Of a stretch of DNA of 64,000 nucleotides, positions 29,755 through 39,517 are shown in pieces. The DNA comes from Thinopyrum elongatum (taxonomy: Eukaryota; Streptophyta; Magnoliopsida; Poales; Poaceae): NCBI GenBank assembly GCA_011799875.1, contig CM022303.1, positions 218,022,255 to 218,086,254 of the forward strand, written 5' to 3'. The position numbers and the translations under genes are program-made. The notes under the pieces were generated by a model. The model worked only from the letters and a program-made list of their open reading frames with translations. It did not search any database and had not been told where the DNA came from. The first letter of the stretch is position 1. Each line of letters opens with the position of its first letter.

Positions 29755-30970
29755 CGCTCATGTGTGGTCCCCGACCCTCCATTATTAAGTGAACAAATTA
29801 AAGGGTCGAATTATTACATACGCAAGCTGCCTCTTCGTGTACAAATGCGCTCCATCGTGTACTCGCGGGTATGTCGGAGGCAGAGTGAGTGCGTGTACAT
29901 TTCTTCTTGTACGTAGTACTCCATTTATCTCAGTTCATATTGTTTCCCACTCCTATGATATTCCTATCCTAGGAACAAAATGAGGCGGTATTAAGTTTGT
30001 GTGTGTGTAGGGAGAACGAGACATCGATGTTGTGTACGAGTAGTCGCGAGAGTCGTCACTATGTGTGTGAGCGCGCACACACACATAGACATGCATATCC
30101 ATGTTTACGTAAAATTCTTACTTTCATCTCCATCTCCAATCATATTTGTCCAACTGGCACATTATTTACGTTATTAATTACGCATCAATATTTACGTACG
30201 TCCAGCCTGACCGCCCTGGCCAATCCGAACCCTCTTCATCACCCGCGCGCGGTTCCCGCCCGAAACGGTCAGTGCCGCATTCATGCCCGGTCAGAGCGGA
30301 CGCGACCTCTCACTGGCACCGGCATTGAAGCGGCGTGTCGGTCGAGAGAGCGCCGCCAGTGCCGCTTCCCGATGCACGCGACTGCTCCGCGTTCAAATGT
30401 CACCACGGCCGGCCACAACATGCATGTAAAAAAGTTCTTGGGAGTCCGTGCTACAGCTAGCTGTCCTCCCCCTCCTCATCTATCTCTTCCAGTTGTGCTA
30501 GTACTCCATGGCGCGATGCATCGAGAAGCAGCCGGGAAAGTTTGCATATACTCGGTTTACGGTGAGTGGCATGCCGAGCGACCGTGTGGGGTGGAGGAGG
30601 GTGAGACACGAACGCGACAAACATCATTTAAACATTGGTTTTGCTCGATGGCGCGATCCAATGAAACAAAACATTGGTTTCCAAAAGAATACTGTACTGC
30701 ATGAGAGAGATAGAGTGATGGTTTGCTTCTTCCGTCCAACTAACTATACCGGGTCTATGTGATTTGACGGCTCATTGGTCACTATTACTGCAGCAGTAGA
30801 GCGTCCGCACTCTTATTTATTTATTCATTCTGTGAAAAAACTAACTTTCTCCACTCTTACACCGGAGGAGTACGAAACACGGCAGCCCAGTGACTACATG
30901 GCCCACCTCCCACTATCACCATATTCCTTGGACATCGTGCGACACCTCCGGTCGTTTCTTGTTTGCGTAG
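29755..30970. repeat. Duplicated non-coding modules F and J, copy 1
   Basis: Module F (29755-29925) pairs with 55455-55642: both run from a GTGTGGT or GTGGTAC stretch through GACCCTCC, CAAATTAT, a CTTCGTGTACA or TTTCGTACAGA stretch, CTCC, and CGTGTAC to CGCGGGT. Module J (30715-30850) pairs with 53875-53945 and with the sequence around the 32260/51776 insertion point: GATGG, TTGCTTCTTCCG, GATTTGAC, GCTCAT. GTAGAGCGTCCGCACTCTTA here matches GGAGCGTCTGCACTCTTA at 52788. The open frames in this stretch (for example 29997-30704 on plus) show no domain. Confidence 0.5.
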
Positions 30971-30972
30971 TA

Positions 30973-31288
30973 CTCCCTCTTTTCCGGTTTATATAGGGCT
31001 TAAATTTGAAATCTCATCAACCAAGGCAGATGATGAGTGGAGAAATGTATCTCGTAGTTTACAAAATTACTCAAACTTTAATATGCATTAATTAGAATAT
31101 ATGCATGGATGACAACTAAATGAGTAGGAATGGTTACATGCATTGGTTGGTTTCTTTTAATCCTTGCATGCATCAATTTAATTCACCTTGGAATGTGAAC
31201 ATGTGGTGGAAAGAAGTGAAAATAAGACTTATAATATGGTATAAGACTAAGAAAATGAGATGAGCCCAATAAACCAGAAAGGAGGGAG
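30973..31288. mobile_element. Stowaway/Mariner MITE (316 bp)
   Basis: The ends CTCCCTCTTTTCCGGTTTA and, in reverse complement, CTCCCTCCTTTCTGGTTTA are inverted repeats flanked by TA on both sides (30971-30972 and 31289-31290). No ORF is present. The length is above the usual Stowaway range of 80-250 bp. Confidence 0.85.
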
Positions 31289-31326
31289 TACATTTTACCA
31301 CATGACCCACCATACACTCTCACATA

Positions 31327-31437
31327 CTACCTCCGTCCTGGTTTATTAGTCCCCTATGTAATTTATGCATGATACTAGTATATGATACTCCCCACTATGA
31401 GTAGCCTTATATGCATACAAAAAAGGACCGGAGGGAG
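31327..31437. mobile_element. Stowaway MITE (111 bp)
   Basis: The left end CTACCTCCGTCCTGG and the right end, in reverse complement CTCCCTCCGGTCC, are flanked by TA (31325-31326 and 31438-31439). It lies 36 bp from the larger MITE and directly abuts module U copy 2. Confidence 0.8.
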
Positions 31438-31439
31438 TA

Positions 31440-32260
31440 TGAAGCTTTATGGTTTTGTTTCATGTATGTATCCTGACTCCAAGGATGCCCCATTACAACA
31501 TTCCATCAAATACAAAGCAAAACTAACACACATGCTAATGCATCTCAATGATTCACAGATCATAGCCAATGTTTACTTCACAACTAAAGACAAAAAATGT
31601 GAGAGTGTGTACAAAAAAACCTACTGATGGGGTCTCTATGACTTGAACCCTAAACAGGATTTAATTTCCTGGCTAGGTAGAACCTGTCGAAGGAAAGAAG
31701 CCTGGTCCCCTCGAATCATACGATGCTTTTATGCAGTTCCACTAAAATCGAGCTAAGCATCCCTGTTGGCAAAGATATTGAAGAAGTGTGATTAGAATAA
31801 TAGTAGTGGCACTAGTTCATGAGACATAAACTCATCACAAATAGAAACCGGTAGAAGTAGAGAAAGATCCACATGGAGATGGAGCTACGTGGGGAGTGCG
31901 GCAGCGGAGCAAGCCGGCTCCAAAAGGAAGTTGTACCTGGGACGTCGGGGTGTAGCTAGAAGGGCAGTGGGAGGCGGCATCAGCCCATACCATGGGGACC
32001 CCCGATCGGGACGCACCGACAGTGGGTTTTCTTCCTCGCCGTTGTCGACCGCGTCTACGCAGAACATCGTCCGCTTCCCCCGACGGCGGGATCAGGCCGG
32101 ATCTGTGACCAGCGGTGTGGCCACCATAGTTCTATGCTTGTGAAGAGAGCAACCCAAGCAAGCAGGCTTGTAGCTTAGGCTCTTGCTAGTGTATATATAG
32201 TGGAGCGGTTTTCTTTTTCTCTCCATATCAACCTTTTAATGGTTGCTTCGTATGACTAAC
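31440..32260 (-). repeat. Module U, copy 2: promoter, leader and first-exon-like segment
   Basis: It starts GAAGCTTTATGGTTTTGTTT, as copy 3 does at 54126 (GAAGCTTTCAGCTTTTGTTT), and shares CTAATGCATCTCAATGATT and GCAGTTCCACTAAAAT. On the minus strand a TATA box at 32192-32199 precedes a leader and a GC-rich exon-like block (32140-31940) that ends at a GTACAACTTCC donor-like site. The open frame 32067-31885 (start MFCVDAVDNGEEENPL) is short and not in phase with the other copies. The segment continues into 51771 onwards, because the retrotransposon at 32261 split it. Confidence 0.55.
32192..32199 (-). promoter_or_regulatory. TATA box of module U copy 2
   Basis: The minus strand reads CCACTATATATACACTAGC. 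The same position in copy 3 reads CCACTATATACAATGG (about 55350-55360). Conservation of the box and its surroundings between copies supports a real promoter in the ancestor. Confidence 0.5.
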
Positions 32261-32868
32261 TGATACGTCTCCAACGTATCTATAATTTATGAAGTATTCA
32301 TGCTGCTATATTATCATTCTTGGATGTTTTACAGTCATTTTATAGCAACTTTATATCATTTTTTGGGACTAACCTATTGACATAGTGCCGAGTGCCAGTT
32401 GCTGTTTTTTGCTTGTTTTTTACATCGCAGAAAATCAATACCAAACGGAGTCCAAACGCAGCGAAACTTTTTGTGGATTTTTTATGGACCAGAAGACATC
32501 CAATGGGCCAGAGCAGCACCTGGGGGGTGCCCCCGAGGGGGGCACAACCCACCAGGGCGCGCCTGGGCCCCCAGGCGCGCCCCGGTGGGTTGTGCCCACC
32601 TCGGTGGCCTCCCGCACCGCCTCTTCGCCCTATAAATTGCCAAATATTCTAAAAACCCTCGGGGGGGGGGGGGGGGGGAGCCCTAGATCAGAAGTTCCGC
32701 CGTCGCAAGGCCTCTGTATCCACGAGATCCAATCTAGACCCCATTCCGGCACCCTGCCGGAGGGGGAGATCATCACCGGTGGCCATCTTCATCATCCCGG
32801 CAACCACCACGATGAGGAGGGAGTAGTCCACCCTCGGGGCTGAGGGTTTGTACCAGTAGCTATGTGTT

Positions 32869-32910
<42 letters not shown>

Positions 32911-33857
32911 TTCTTGAGATGCACAATCTTGATGTATCGCGGGCTTTGTTAATATAGTCGGATCATATGGTGTTTTCCCCTCTCTATCTTGTTGTGATGA
33001 ATTGAGTTTTCCCTTTGAGATTTCATTTTATCGGATTGAATACTTTTATGGATTTGAGAGCACTTGATATATGTATTGCATACGAATACCCGTGGTGACA
33101 ATGGGGTATTATATTGATTCACTTGATATATGTTTTGGCACTCAACTCACGGATTCCCGAGGTGACATTGGAGTAAACTATGCATAGGGGTTGATGCACA
33201 TTCTTGTCTTTGTTTCTCCGATAGAAATCTTGGGGCACTCTTTGAGGTTCTTTGTGTTGGATTGAGCATTACGAATCTGAATTTGCTTTGGTGTTATTTT
33301 AGTACGAACTCTTGGATAGATCGATCGGAAAGAATAGCTTTGAGGTGGTTTCGTACCCTACAAACAATTTATTCTTATGTTCTCTGCTAGATAGGAACTT
33401 TGGAGTGATTCTTCATCGCATGTTGAGGGATGGTTATATGATCCAATTATATTAGCATTGTTGAGAGATTGCACTAGCGAAAGTACGGACCCTAGGCCTT
33501 GTTTTCAAGCATTGCAATACCGTTTGTGCTCCCTTTTGTCACTTGCTACCTTGCTGTTCTTATTTATTCAGATTATAAAAATATATTTCTACCATCCATA
33601 TTACACTTTTATCACCATCTCTTTGCCGAACTAGTGCACCTATACAATTTGCCATTGTATTGGGTGTGTTGGGGACACAAGAGATTTCTTGTATTTGGTT
33701 GCAGGGTTGTTTGAGAGAGACCATCTTCATCCTATGCCTCCCACAGATTGATAAACCTTAGGTCATCCACTTGAGGGAAATTTGCTACTGTCCTACAAAA
33801 CTCTGCGCTTGGAGGCCCAACACGAGTCTACAAGAACAAGTTGTGTAGTAGACATCA
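32261..33857 (+). repeat. 5' LTR of the non-autonomous element
   Basis: It is 1597 bp. A TATA box, CCCTATAAATTGCC (TATAAAT at 32631), follows a GC-rich palindromic stretch (GGCGCGCCTGGGCCCCCAGG near 32549). It contains a run of 18 G at 32661-32678 and 18 TC units at 32872-32907, both far shorter in the 3' LTR. Confidence 0.92.
32872..32907. repeat. (TC)18 microsatellite in the 5' LTR
   Basis: There are 36 bases of TC repeats. The same place in the 3' LTR (50805-50820) has 8 units. Both LTRs were identical at insertion, so one has changed since. Confidence 0.9.
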
Positions 33858-33867
33858 AGCTCTTTTC

Positions 33868-33885
33868 TGGCGCCGTTGCCGGGGA
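33868..33885 (+). other. Primer-binding site, tRNA-Asp type, tandemly duplicated
   Basis: TGGCGCCGTTGCCGGGGA is complementary to the 3' end of plant tRNA-Asp (the CCA end included). It starts 10 bases after the LTR. The same 18 bases with flanks (CTTTTCTGGCGCC...GGGGAGGT) recur at 33927-33944, a 59-bp tandem duplication. Either copy could prime reverse transcription, but the first is nearer the LTR. Confidence 0.75.
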
Positions 33886-34023
33886 GGTTAGGTAAGTGGC
33901 ACTCACACCCGTCAACGAAGCTTTTCTGGCGCCGTTGCCGGGGAGGTGAGTGCTTGAAGGTATATCTTTAGATCTAGCAATCGAATCTTTTAATTTGGTT
34001 TATAAAAAGAAAACTACAAAAAA

Positions 34024-34938
34024 ATGAAATTGAGGTTGCATCATATTATTCATCTCTATAATGTCTTCCGTGAAAATGATGGAAAGGAAAATTGTGCTCA
34101 ATTGATAGAAGAAGAATTCTATAAAAAGTTTGACAAAAAATATTTGAATGATGAGCATGATTGCAATGTTGTTGTTATGAATTCTTTGAATATCCATGAT
34201 GCTAATGATATGCAAAGCTACAAGCTTGGGGATGTTATGTTTGATGAAGATGATATTTTTAGTCCCCCAAGTTTTGATGTGCAAATTTGTTATAATGGTA
34301 GCATGCCTCCTATTTATGATGATTATATTGATGAAAGTGGATTTGGAGAGGTCATGACTTTATTTAATGATGAATCCACTATTTTGGAGGAGGTTGCAAT
34401 TGATTATGACAACAAAGTTCCTATATATGATGATTATGGTGATGACATGTATGCTATATTGAATAAAGATAACCATGAAACTTGTCATCATGATTTTAAT
34501 TTTCAATCACATGATAGTTATTTTGTTGAGTTTGCTCCCACTACTATTCATGAGAATAAATTTGCTTATGTGGAGAGTAATAATTTTTTTATGCATGTGG
34601 ATCATGAAAAGAATGCTTTATGTGATAGCTATATTGTTGAATTCATTCATGATGCTACTGAAAATTATTATGAGAGAGGAATTTATGCTTTTACATATCT
34701 CAATAATATCAAGTTTCCTCTCTATGTGTTGAAAATCTTGAAGTTTTGCTTGTTTTGCCTTCCTATGCTAGTTGATTCTTGTTCCCATAAGTTGTTTCCT
34801 CACAAAATCCCTATGCATAGGAAGTGGGTTAGACTTAAATGTGCTAGTTATATGCTTCATGATGCTCTCTTTATGTTTCAATTCTTATCTTTTATGCGAG
34901 CATCATTGAAATCATCATGCCTAGCTAAAAGGCATTAA
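34024..34938 (+). CDS. 304-residue protein of the non-autonomous retrotransposon, function unknown
   Basis: It is the only long ORF of the element, intact from MKLRLHHIIHLYNVF to KSSCLAKRH. The protein is acidic and rich in Asp, Tyr, His and Asn in its first 220 residues, with PIYDDY twice (PPIYDDYIDESGF and VPIYDDYGDDMYA) and DHEKNALCDSYIVEFIHD later. The last 80 residues are basic and hydrophobic (KILKFCLFCLPMLV, then HKIPMHRKWVRLKC). There is no gag zinc knuckle, protease, RT or integrase motif, and no clear signal peptide. The Met at 34024 follows an A-rich run. I recall related frames from other copies of this element family, but cannot check. A structural (gag-like) or packaging role is only a guess. 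Confidence 0.6.
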   Translation: MKLRLHHIIHLYNVFRENDGKENCAQLIEEEFYKKFDKKYLNDEHDCNVVVMNSLNIHDANDMQSYKLGDVMFDEDDIFSPPSFDVQICYNGSMPPIYDDYIDESGFGEVMTLFNDESTILEEVAIDYDNKVPIYDDYGDDMYAILNKDNHETCHHDFNFQSHDSYFVEFAPTTIHENKFAYVESNNFFMHVDHEKNALCDSYIVEFIHDATENYYERGIYAFTYLNNIKFPLYVLKILKFCLFCLPMLVDSCSHKLFPHKIPMHRKWVRLKCASYMLHDALFMFQFLSFMRASLKSSCLAKRH

Positions 34939-35038
34939 AGAAAAGCGCTTGTTGGGAGACAACCCAACACTTTTACCTACTGTTTTTGTGTGTTCACATG
35001 GTTAGTCTACTGTAGTGATCTTGTTTTATAGCTTCTGT

Positions 35039-38000
35039 TGTAACACCCCCAGTGGTTAACTACAGTAATCACCCTTTTGATAATGCCATGTCATCGTGAT
35101 CAACAGTGCCTACTCATCATTTGCTTTCAGCTCCTAACTAAAATTTCAAATTAAAACTAAAGTGAAAACTAAAAGTTGTCTAAACCTGAAAACAAAAATG
35201 TGCCTCATGTTGCAAATATTCCCAAAGCATTTATAAAAATGATTGCAACGTTTAATGGAGTTGGAAAAGGACTAAAACATCAAGGAACAACAGCAAAACA
35301 GCACTATTAAATCCTTTTCAAATTAAATAAAATCCCAAATGAAAACCTTTGTGCTCAAAACCATTTTATTGCAGTGGCATATAATGCACCATGTTTGTTT
35401 GGGCCAGTCTCATATTTTACAAAAGTCCAGAAGTAGCCTAGACATTTTTGCAAAACAGAAAAGAAATGAATAAAGAAAAAGAAAAATAAAAGAAAAGCAA
35501 AGTAAAAAGAAACCTCCCCCCCCCCGACTGGGCCTCGGCCCAGCAGGCCGTCCAGGCCGCCAGGCCGGCCCACCCCCCGCCCCCCTTATCCCCCCCCCGA
35601 ACCCTAGCCACCCCCACCCCACCCTCGTCCCCACTCCCCCCGATCCACTCCCCCTCCTCTCTGGATCTCGCGATCCCCATCGCCCCCCCGCCACCCACCT
35701 CTGCGACACGCGCTGACGCCGCTCGCCGTCGTCCTCGCCTCCCGTTCGACGGCCTCCTCGTGCCCCATCGCCCCCCGTCCTCTCCCTCGCGCTCGGCCTC
35801 GTCGACCTCCTCTGCCCCACCTCACCCGTCGCCGTCTCGACGTCGACCACCGCCGCCCCGAGCTCCAGCGCCTCCCCGTCCTTCTCCCCGTCGGCCACCT
35901 CGAGCCCGCACGCGCCCCCCTTGTGAGCCCCGTCTGCCCTCCTCCCCCCCTCGCCGCGGTCACCGCCCGCGTCGCCCCTCGCCCACGCCCACGCCCCGGC
36001 CGCGCGCCCCGTGCCCTCCTCGCTCGCGCTCACCGCCGCGCGTCCGCGCCCTGGCTGCGCCCGGCCCTCGCCTGCCTACGTGCATGGCTGCGCGCGCCTC
36101 GCCGCGCCCCCTGGTGGCCTCGGGCACGCACACGCGCGCCCGCACCCGCGCCCCTGCGCCCGAACCGCCCGCGCCCGTTTTGGCCCTGTGCCAATGACAC
36201 ATGGGGCCCAGCCCAGAAACGATTAAAAAAATGAAAATTAGTAAAATGATTAATAATTAATTAATTATTGAAATAATTAATTTAATTAATCCTGATTAGG
36301 TTAATCTAACTAGTTAATTAGTTTAGTTAAACAATAATTAATTAGTTAATCACTAATTAACTAACCAGTCTATGACAGCTGGGACCCACGTGTCAGATTG
36401 GCTGCTGACGTCAGCATGAGGTCATGATGACGTCATCAACACTGTTTCGGATAATGTTTATTTTATATAATTAAATAAATTCCAGAAATTAATAAAAACT
36501 TTAGAAAATCATATTAAATAATCCGTAACTCCGATGGAAAAACTTTGTACATGAAAGTTGCTCAGAACGACGAGACGAATTCGGATACACAGTCCGTTTG
36601 TCCGTCACGCGTCCCTATCCATCCGAACATGGAACCGTCCCCCTCCGGATCGTCTATCCGATAATTCCAAAGACCCGGGAAATATCGTCAGATATTCTCC
36701 CGCTCCGTCTGATGCGTGTAGTACTGCGTTAGACTACCCCTAGCACCGTGTATCGTATTTTTCATGCTCATGTTTGCTGTGTATTTATACTGTTTCATCC
36801 CCCTCTTCTCTCTCGTTAGACCCCGACACCGACGTCGTCCCCGAGACTGACGCAGCTCCGGAGCCCGACGCCATCGTTGACGACCTTGCCCTTGCCGCGG
36901 AGCAACCAGGCAAGCCCCCCTTTTGATCATCCCGATATCGCCCATTCTATTTTCTCATGCTTGCATTAGAATTGCTGCTGCTGCTGCTTTACCTATTCTG
37001 ATGCATAGCCTGTTTATTGTAACCTGCTGTTGATAATTACCTGCATATCCTAAACTGCTTAGTTTAGGCTGGGTAGAGACCTATCAGTGACCCCACTTAT
37101 CCCGACTGCCCCGCTGGATTATCCGAAGACCCGATCAACGGGATTGAAGACCAGGCCCCGGCACCGCACATCACCCCCACCCTTAGTTGTAACGACACTG
37201 CAGCGTTACTATCGAGTGCCGAGGGTGAAACCTCTTGTAGCACTTCTGATGTTAACTCTGTAGAGTAGCTATTTGGTCGTGGTCATCGAGGGTGATTCCT
37301 CCTTCACCACTTTCGGTAACGACGCTGTCGTGCAACACATCAAGTGTGAACCCATCGAGGGTGATTCCTCCGAGTTCACCATGATGGATACATCGAGTGG
37401 GAATTCAACGAGGGTGATACCTCGGATTCCTCTGATGTTATGGACACACGGATACTTGGACTTTACACTGTTACTTGGATAGGCGGGTCGACCCTGAGGG
37501 GTACCCGCGTGCGCCTAAGTGGCGAGTGTTGTGAAGATGGGTTGCCTGTGTGGTGCCCGAGTGAGAATACGAGGCGTGGCCGGGCATTCTTGGCCCTTGC
37601 CGCAAGTCCTCGAGACGGGGCGACGGGGTCACATCTTTCGTGAGTCTCTGCTCGTTACCGCAAGCCCAAGGTACTAGCGATTTGGATATTTGATCCGAGC
37701 AGGCCTCTGGTCTGATAGCACTAACCATCACGTGGGCATAGTATGGGCGTTCTGCATCGTAGCATCAGCCGAAAGCTTTGTCAGACATCCAGTTCAGCAT
37801 TGTGGCCGGGTCGGATCATGCCGTTGGCGCTAGTATCCACCCTGCTCACAACGACCCGGAGTGCACAGGGCGACGGCCCAAGACCCCTGAGCACTTAGGA
37901 TGTAGACCGGCGGGGACCTCTCTGCTGAGCTCTAGGTAGGGCTGCGGTGTGTCGTTTGGCCGAGGCCGGGCATGACCCAGGAAAGTGTGTCCGGCCGGAG

Positions 38001-38902
38001 TTAATCGAGCGTGTTGGGTAAGTTGGTGCACCCCTGCAGGGAAGAAAACTTCTATCGATAGCCGGTCCTACGGTAAAGGACACTCGGAGTTGTATCCTGA
38101 TTGATACATTTTAGAACTGGATACTTGGATACTATGGCTCTGGGATTGCTTCTTGCAGGGAGTCGAGAAGGGATCTCAGGACGAGGTTGATGACTGTATG
38201 GCTCTGGGATTGCTTTCTCGCAGGGAGTCGAGAAAGGATCTCTGGGTGAGATTGAGACTTAATGATACTACTACATTATATGGTCCTGTCTACACTCTTC
38301 TAATGCTGCAAGACCTCTGAAGATGCTAGCCTTCGATAGGACTAGGCCTTCTCTATATTCTGGCATTTCTGCAGCCCAGTCCACATATACAGCCTTCTCC
38401 TTGAAAATGTTGCATATGTAGTGTAGATCCTTGCTTGCTGAGTACTTCTGAGTACTCACGGTTGCTTTGTTTTTCTTTTCTCCCCTTATTAGTTTGTCGT
38501 GACCAGAGTACGGAGCCCCTGAGACAGATGCCTCGTCGATCGACTACTACTACCACCCCGAGGACGATTACTTCTACGAGCTGACTGACGACCAGGAGTA
38601 GGTTCGGAGGGTCCCAGGCAGGAGGCCTGCGCCTTTCGATCGTAGTGTTTTGTTTTGCCCCGCCTTTCTAAAGGCCTTTCTGTTTCTGTTTCATATCTGT
38701 ACTCAGATATCTGATGCTTCCACTGACGCTTGTACGCAAGCTTATGTATTCGAGCCCTCGAGGCCCCTGGCTTGTAATATAAAGCTTGTATGACTTTATT
38801 TATGTTTTAGAGTTGTGTTGTGATATCTTCCCGTGAGTCCTTAGGCTTGATCGTGTGCATTTGCGTGTATGATTAGTGCACGATTGGGCCGGGGGCGTCA
38901 CA
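35039..38902 (+). repeat. 5' LTR of the nested Gypsy
   Basis: It is 3864 bp, about 400 bp longer than its partner. It holds a C-rich/GC-rich block (35510-36190), where open frames exist on both strands because stop codons are rare. An AATTAATTA-rich palindromic stretch follows at 36235-36360, then a cluster of bZIP-type sites. The three-prime third (37030-38880) has no gene. Confidence 0.93.
36387..36435. promoter_or_regulatory. G-box plus two TGACGTCA palindromes in the 5' LTR
   Basis: CACGTG at 36387-36392, TGACGTCA at 36406-36413 and TGACGTCA at 36428-36435 lie within 49 bp. Plant bZIP factors bind both motif types. The 3' LTR keeps all three (44815-44863), and the related minus-strand element keeps one TGACGTCA (57792-57799). 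Confidence 0.5.
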
Positions 38903-38905
38903 AGT

Positions 38906-38917
38906 TGGTATCAGAGC
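38906..38917 (+). other. Primer-binding site of the nested Gypsy, tRNA-Met type
   Basis: TGGTATCAGAGC lies three bases after the LTR end and complements the 3' end of initiator tRNA-Met. Confidence 0.88.
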
Positions 38918-39517
38918 CAACTGCCTGTAGGAACCCCCTTTCCAACTCCTTGGCCGAACTTGAGTCTAGTAACCGAAAAACTAATTTACTAACTTGGCTG
39001 TGTGGCTTACGGGCCCACATCGCCAATTGGGTGGTATTAGTATCTTTTATTCCTCATCTATACTCTGGGACTCTGATCTCTCCTCTATTCGGGTTAAAAC
39101 TTTACTAACTCCAACATTAGGTTCTCGTGATCACATCCACCCGGTGTTCTGAAAATTTCCCCCCTTCCTTCAAGATTGTGGGCCAGGTTCTGCTTGCAGG
39201 ATCCTCTTATCGAGGGCACCCTGTGTTTCACTTGCAGATTCCTCGCCCCAATAGTTTTCTCCGACGTTGAGGTAGCCTTTGCTATGTCTCGTTGTGTACT
39301 TCCTTGCCGCGTGCCTGCACGCCACCTAGTTGTCTAGCCTTCCCCTTTTCAGCTGTCGTATCGCCGGATTGTAACCGAGGCTATGTGTGGATTTGAATGT
39401 CTGGTGCGGATATGATGAAGTATCTATTGCACTTCCTTCTGTTGTGCGTGTTCCTTCATGAATCATTCCATACACATGCAGTTTTACTTGCTAAACTGCC
39501 CCTGTTGTTTTGGCAGG

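Noticed and set aside
29915..29995. Possible Stowaway MITE (TACTCCATTTATCTCAG...GAGGCGGTA)
   Set aside because: The ends pair too poorly to claim an element.
29997..30704. 235-codon plus-strand frame
   Set aside because: No domain, Cys/His/Arg-rich by chance, and not conserved in the duplicated modules.
33868..33944. Possible tRNA gene
   Set aside because: Only the complement of a tRNA 3' end is present; it is a retrotransposon primer site.
34475..34732. 85-codon hydrophobic frame
   Set aside because: It is a shifted frame inside the 304-residue ORF.
35410..36234. Several 100-200 codon frames on both strands
   Set aside because: They lie in the GC-rich block of a Gypsy LTR and exist on both strands by base composition.
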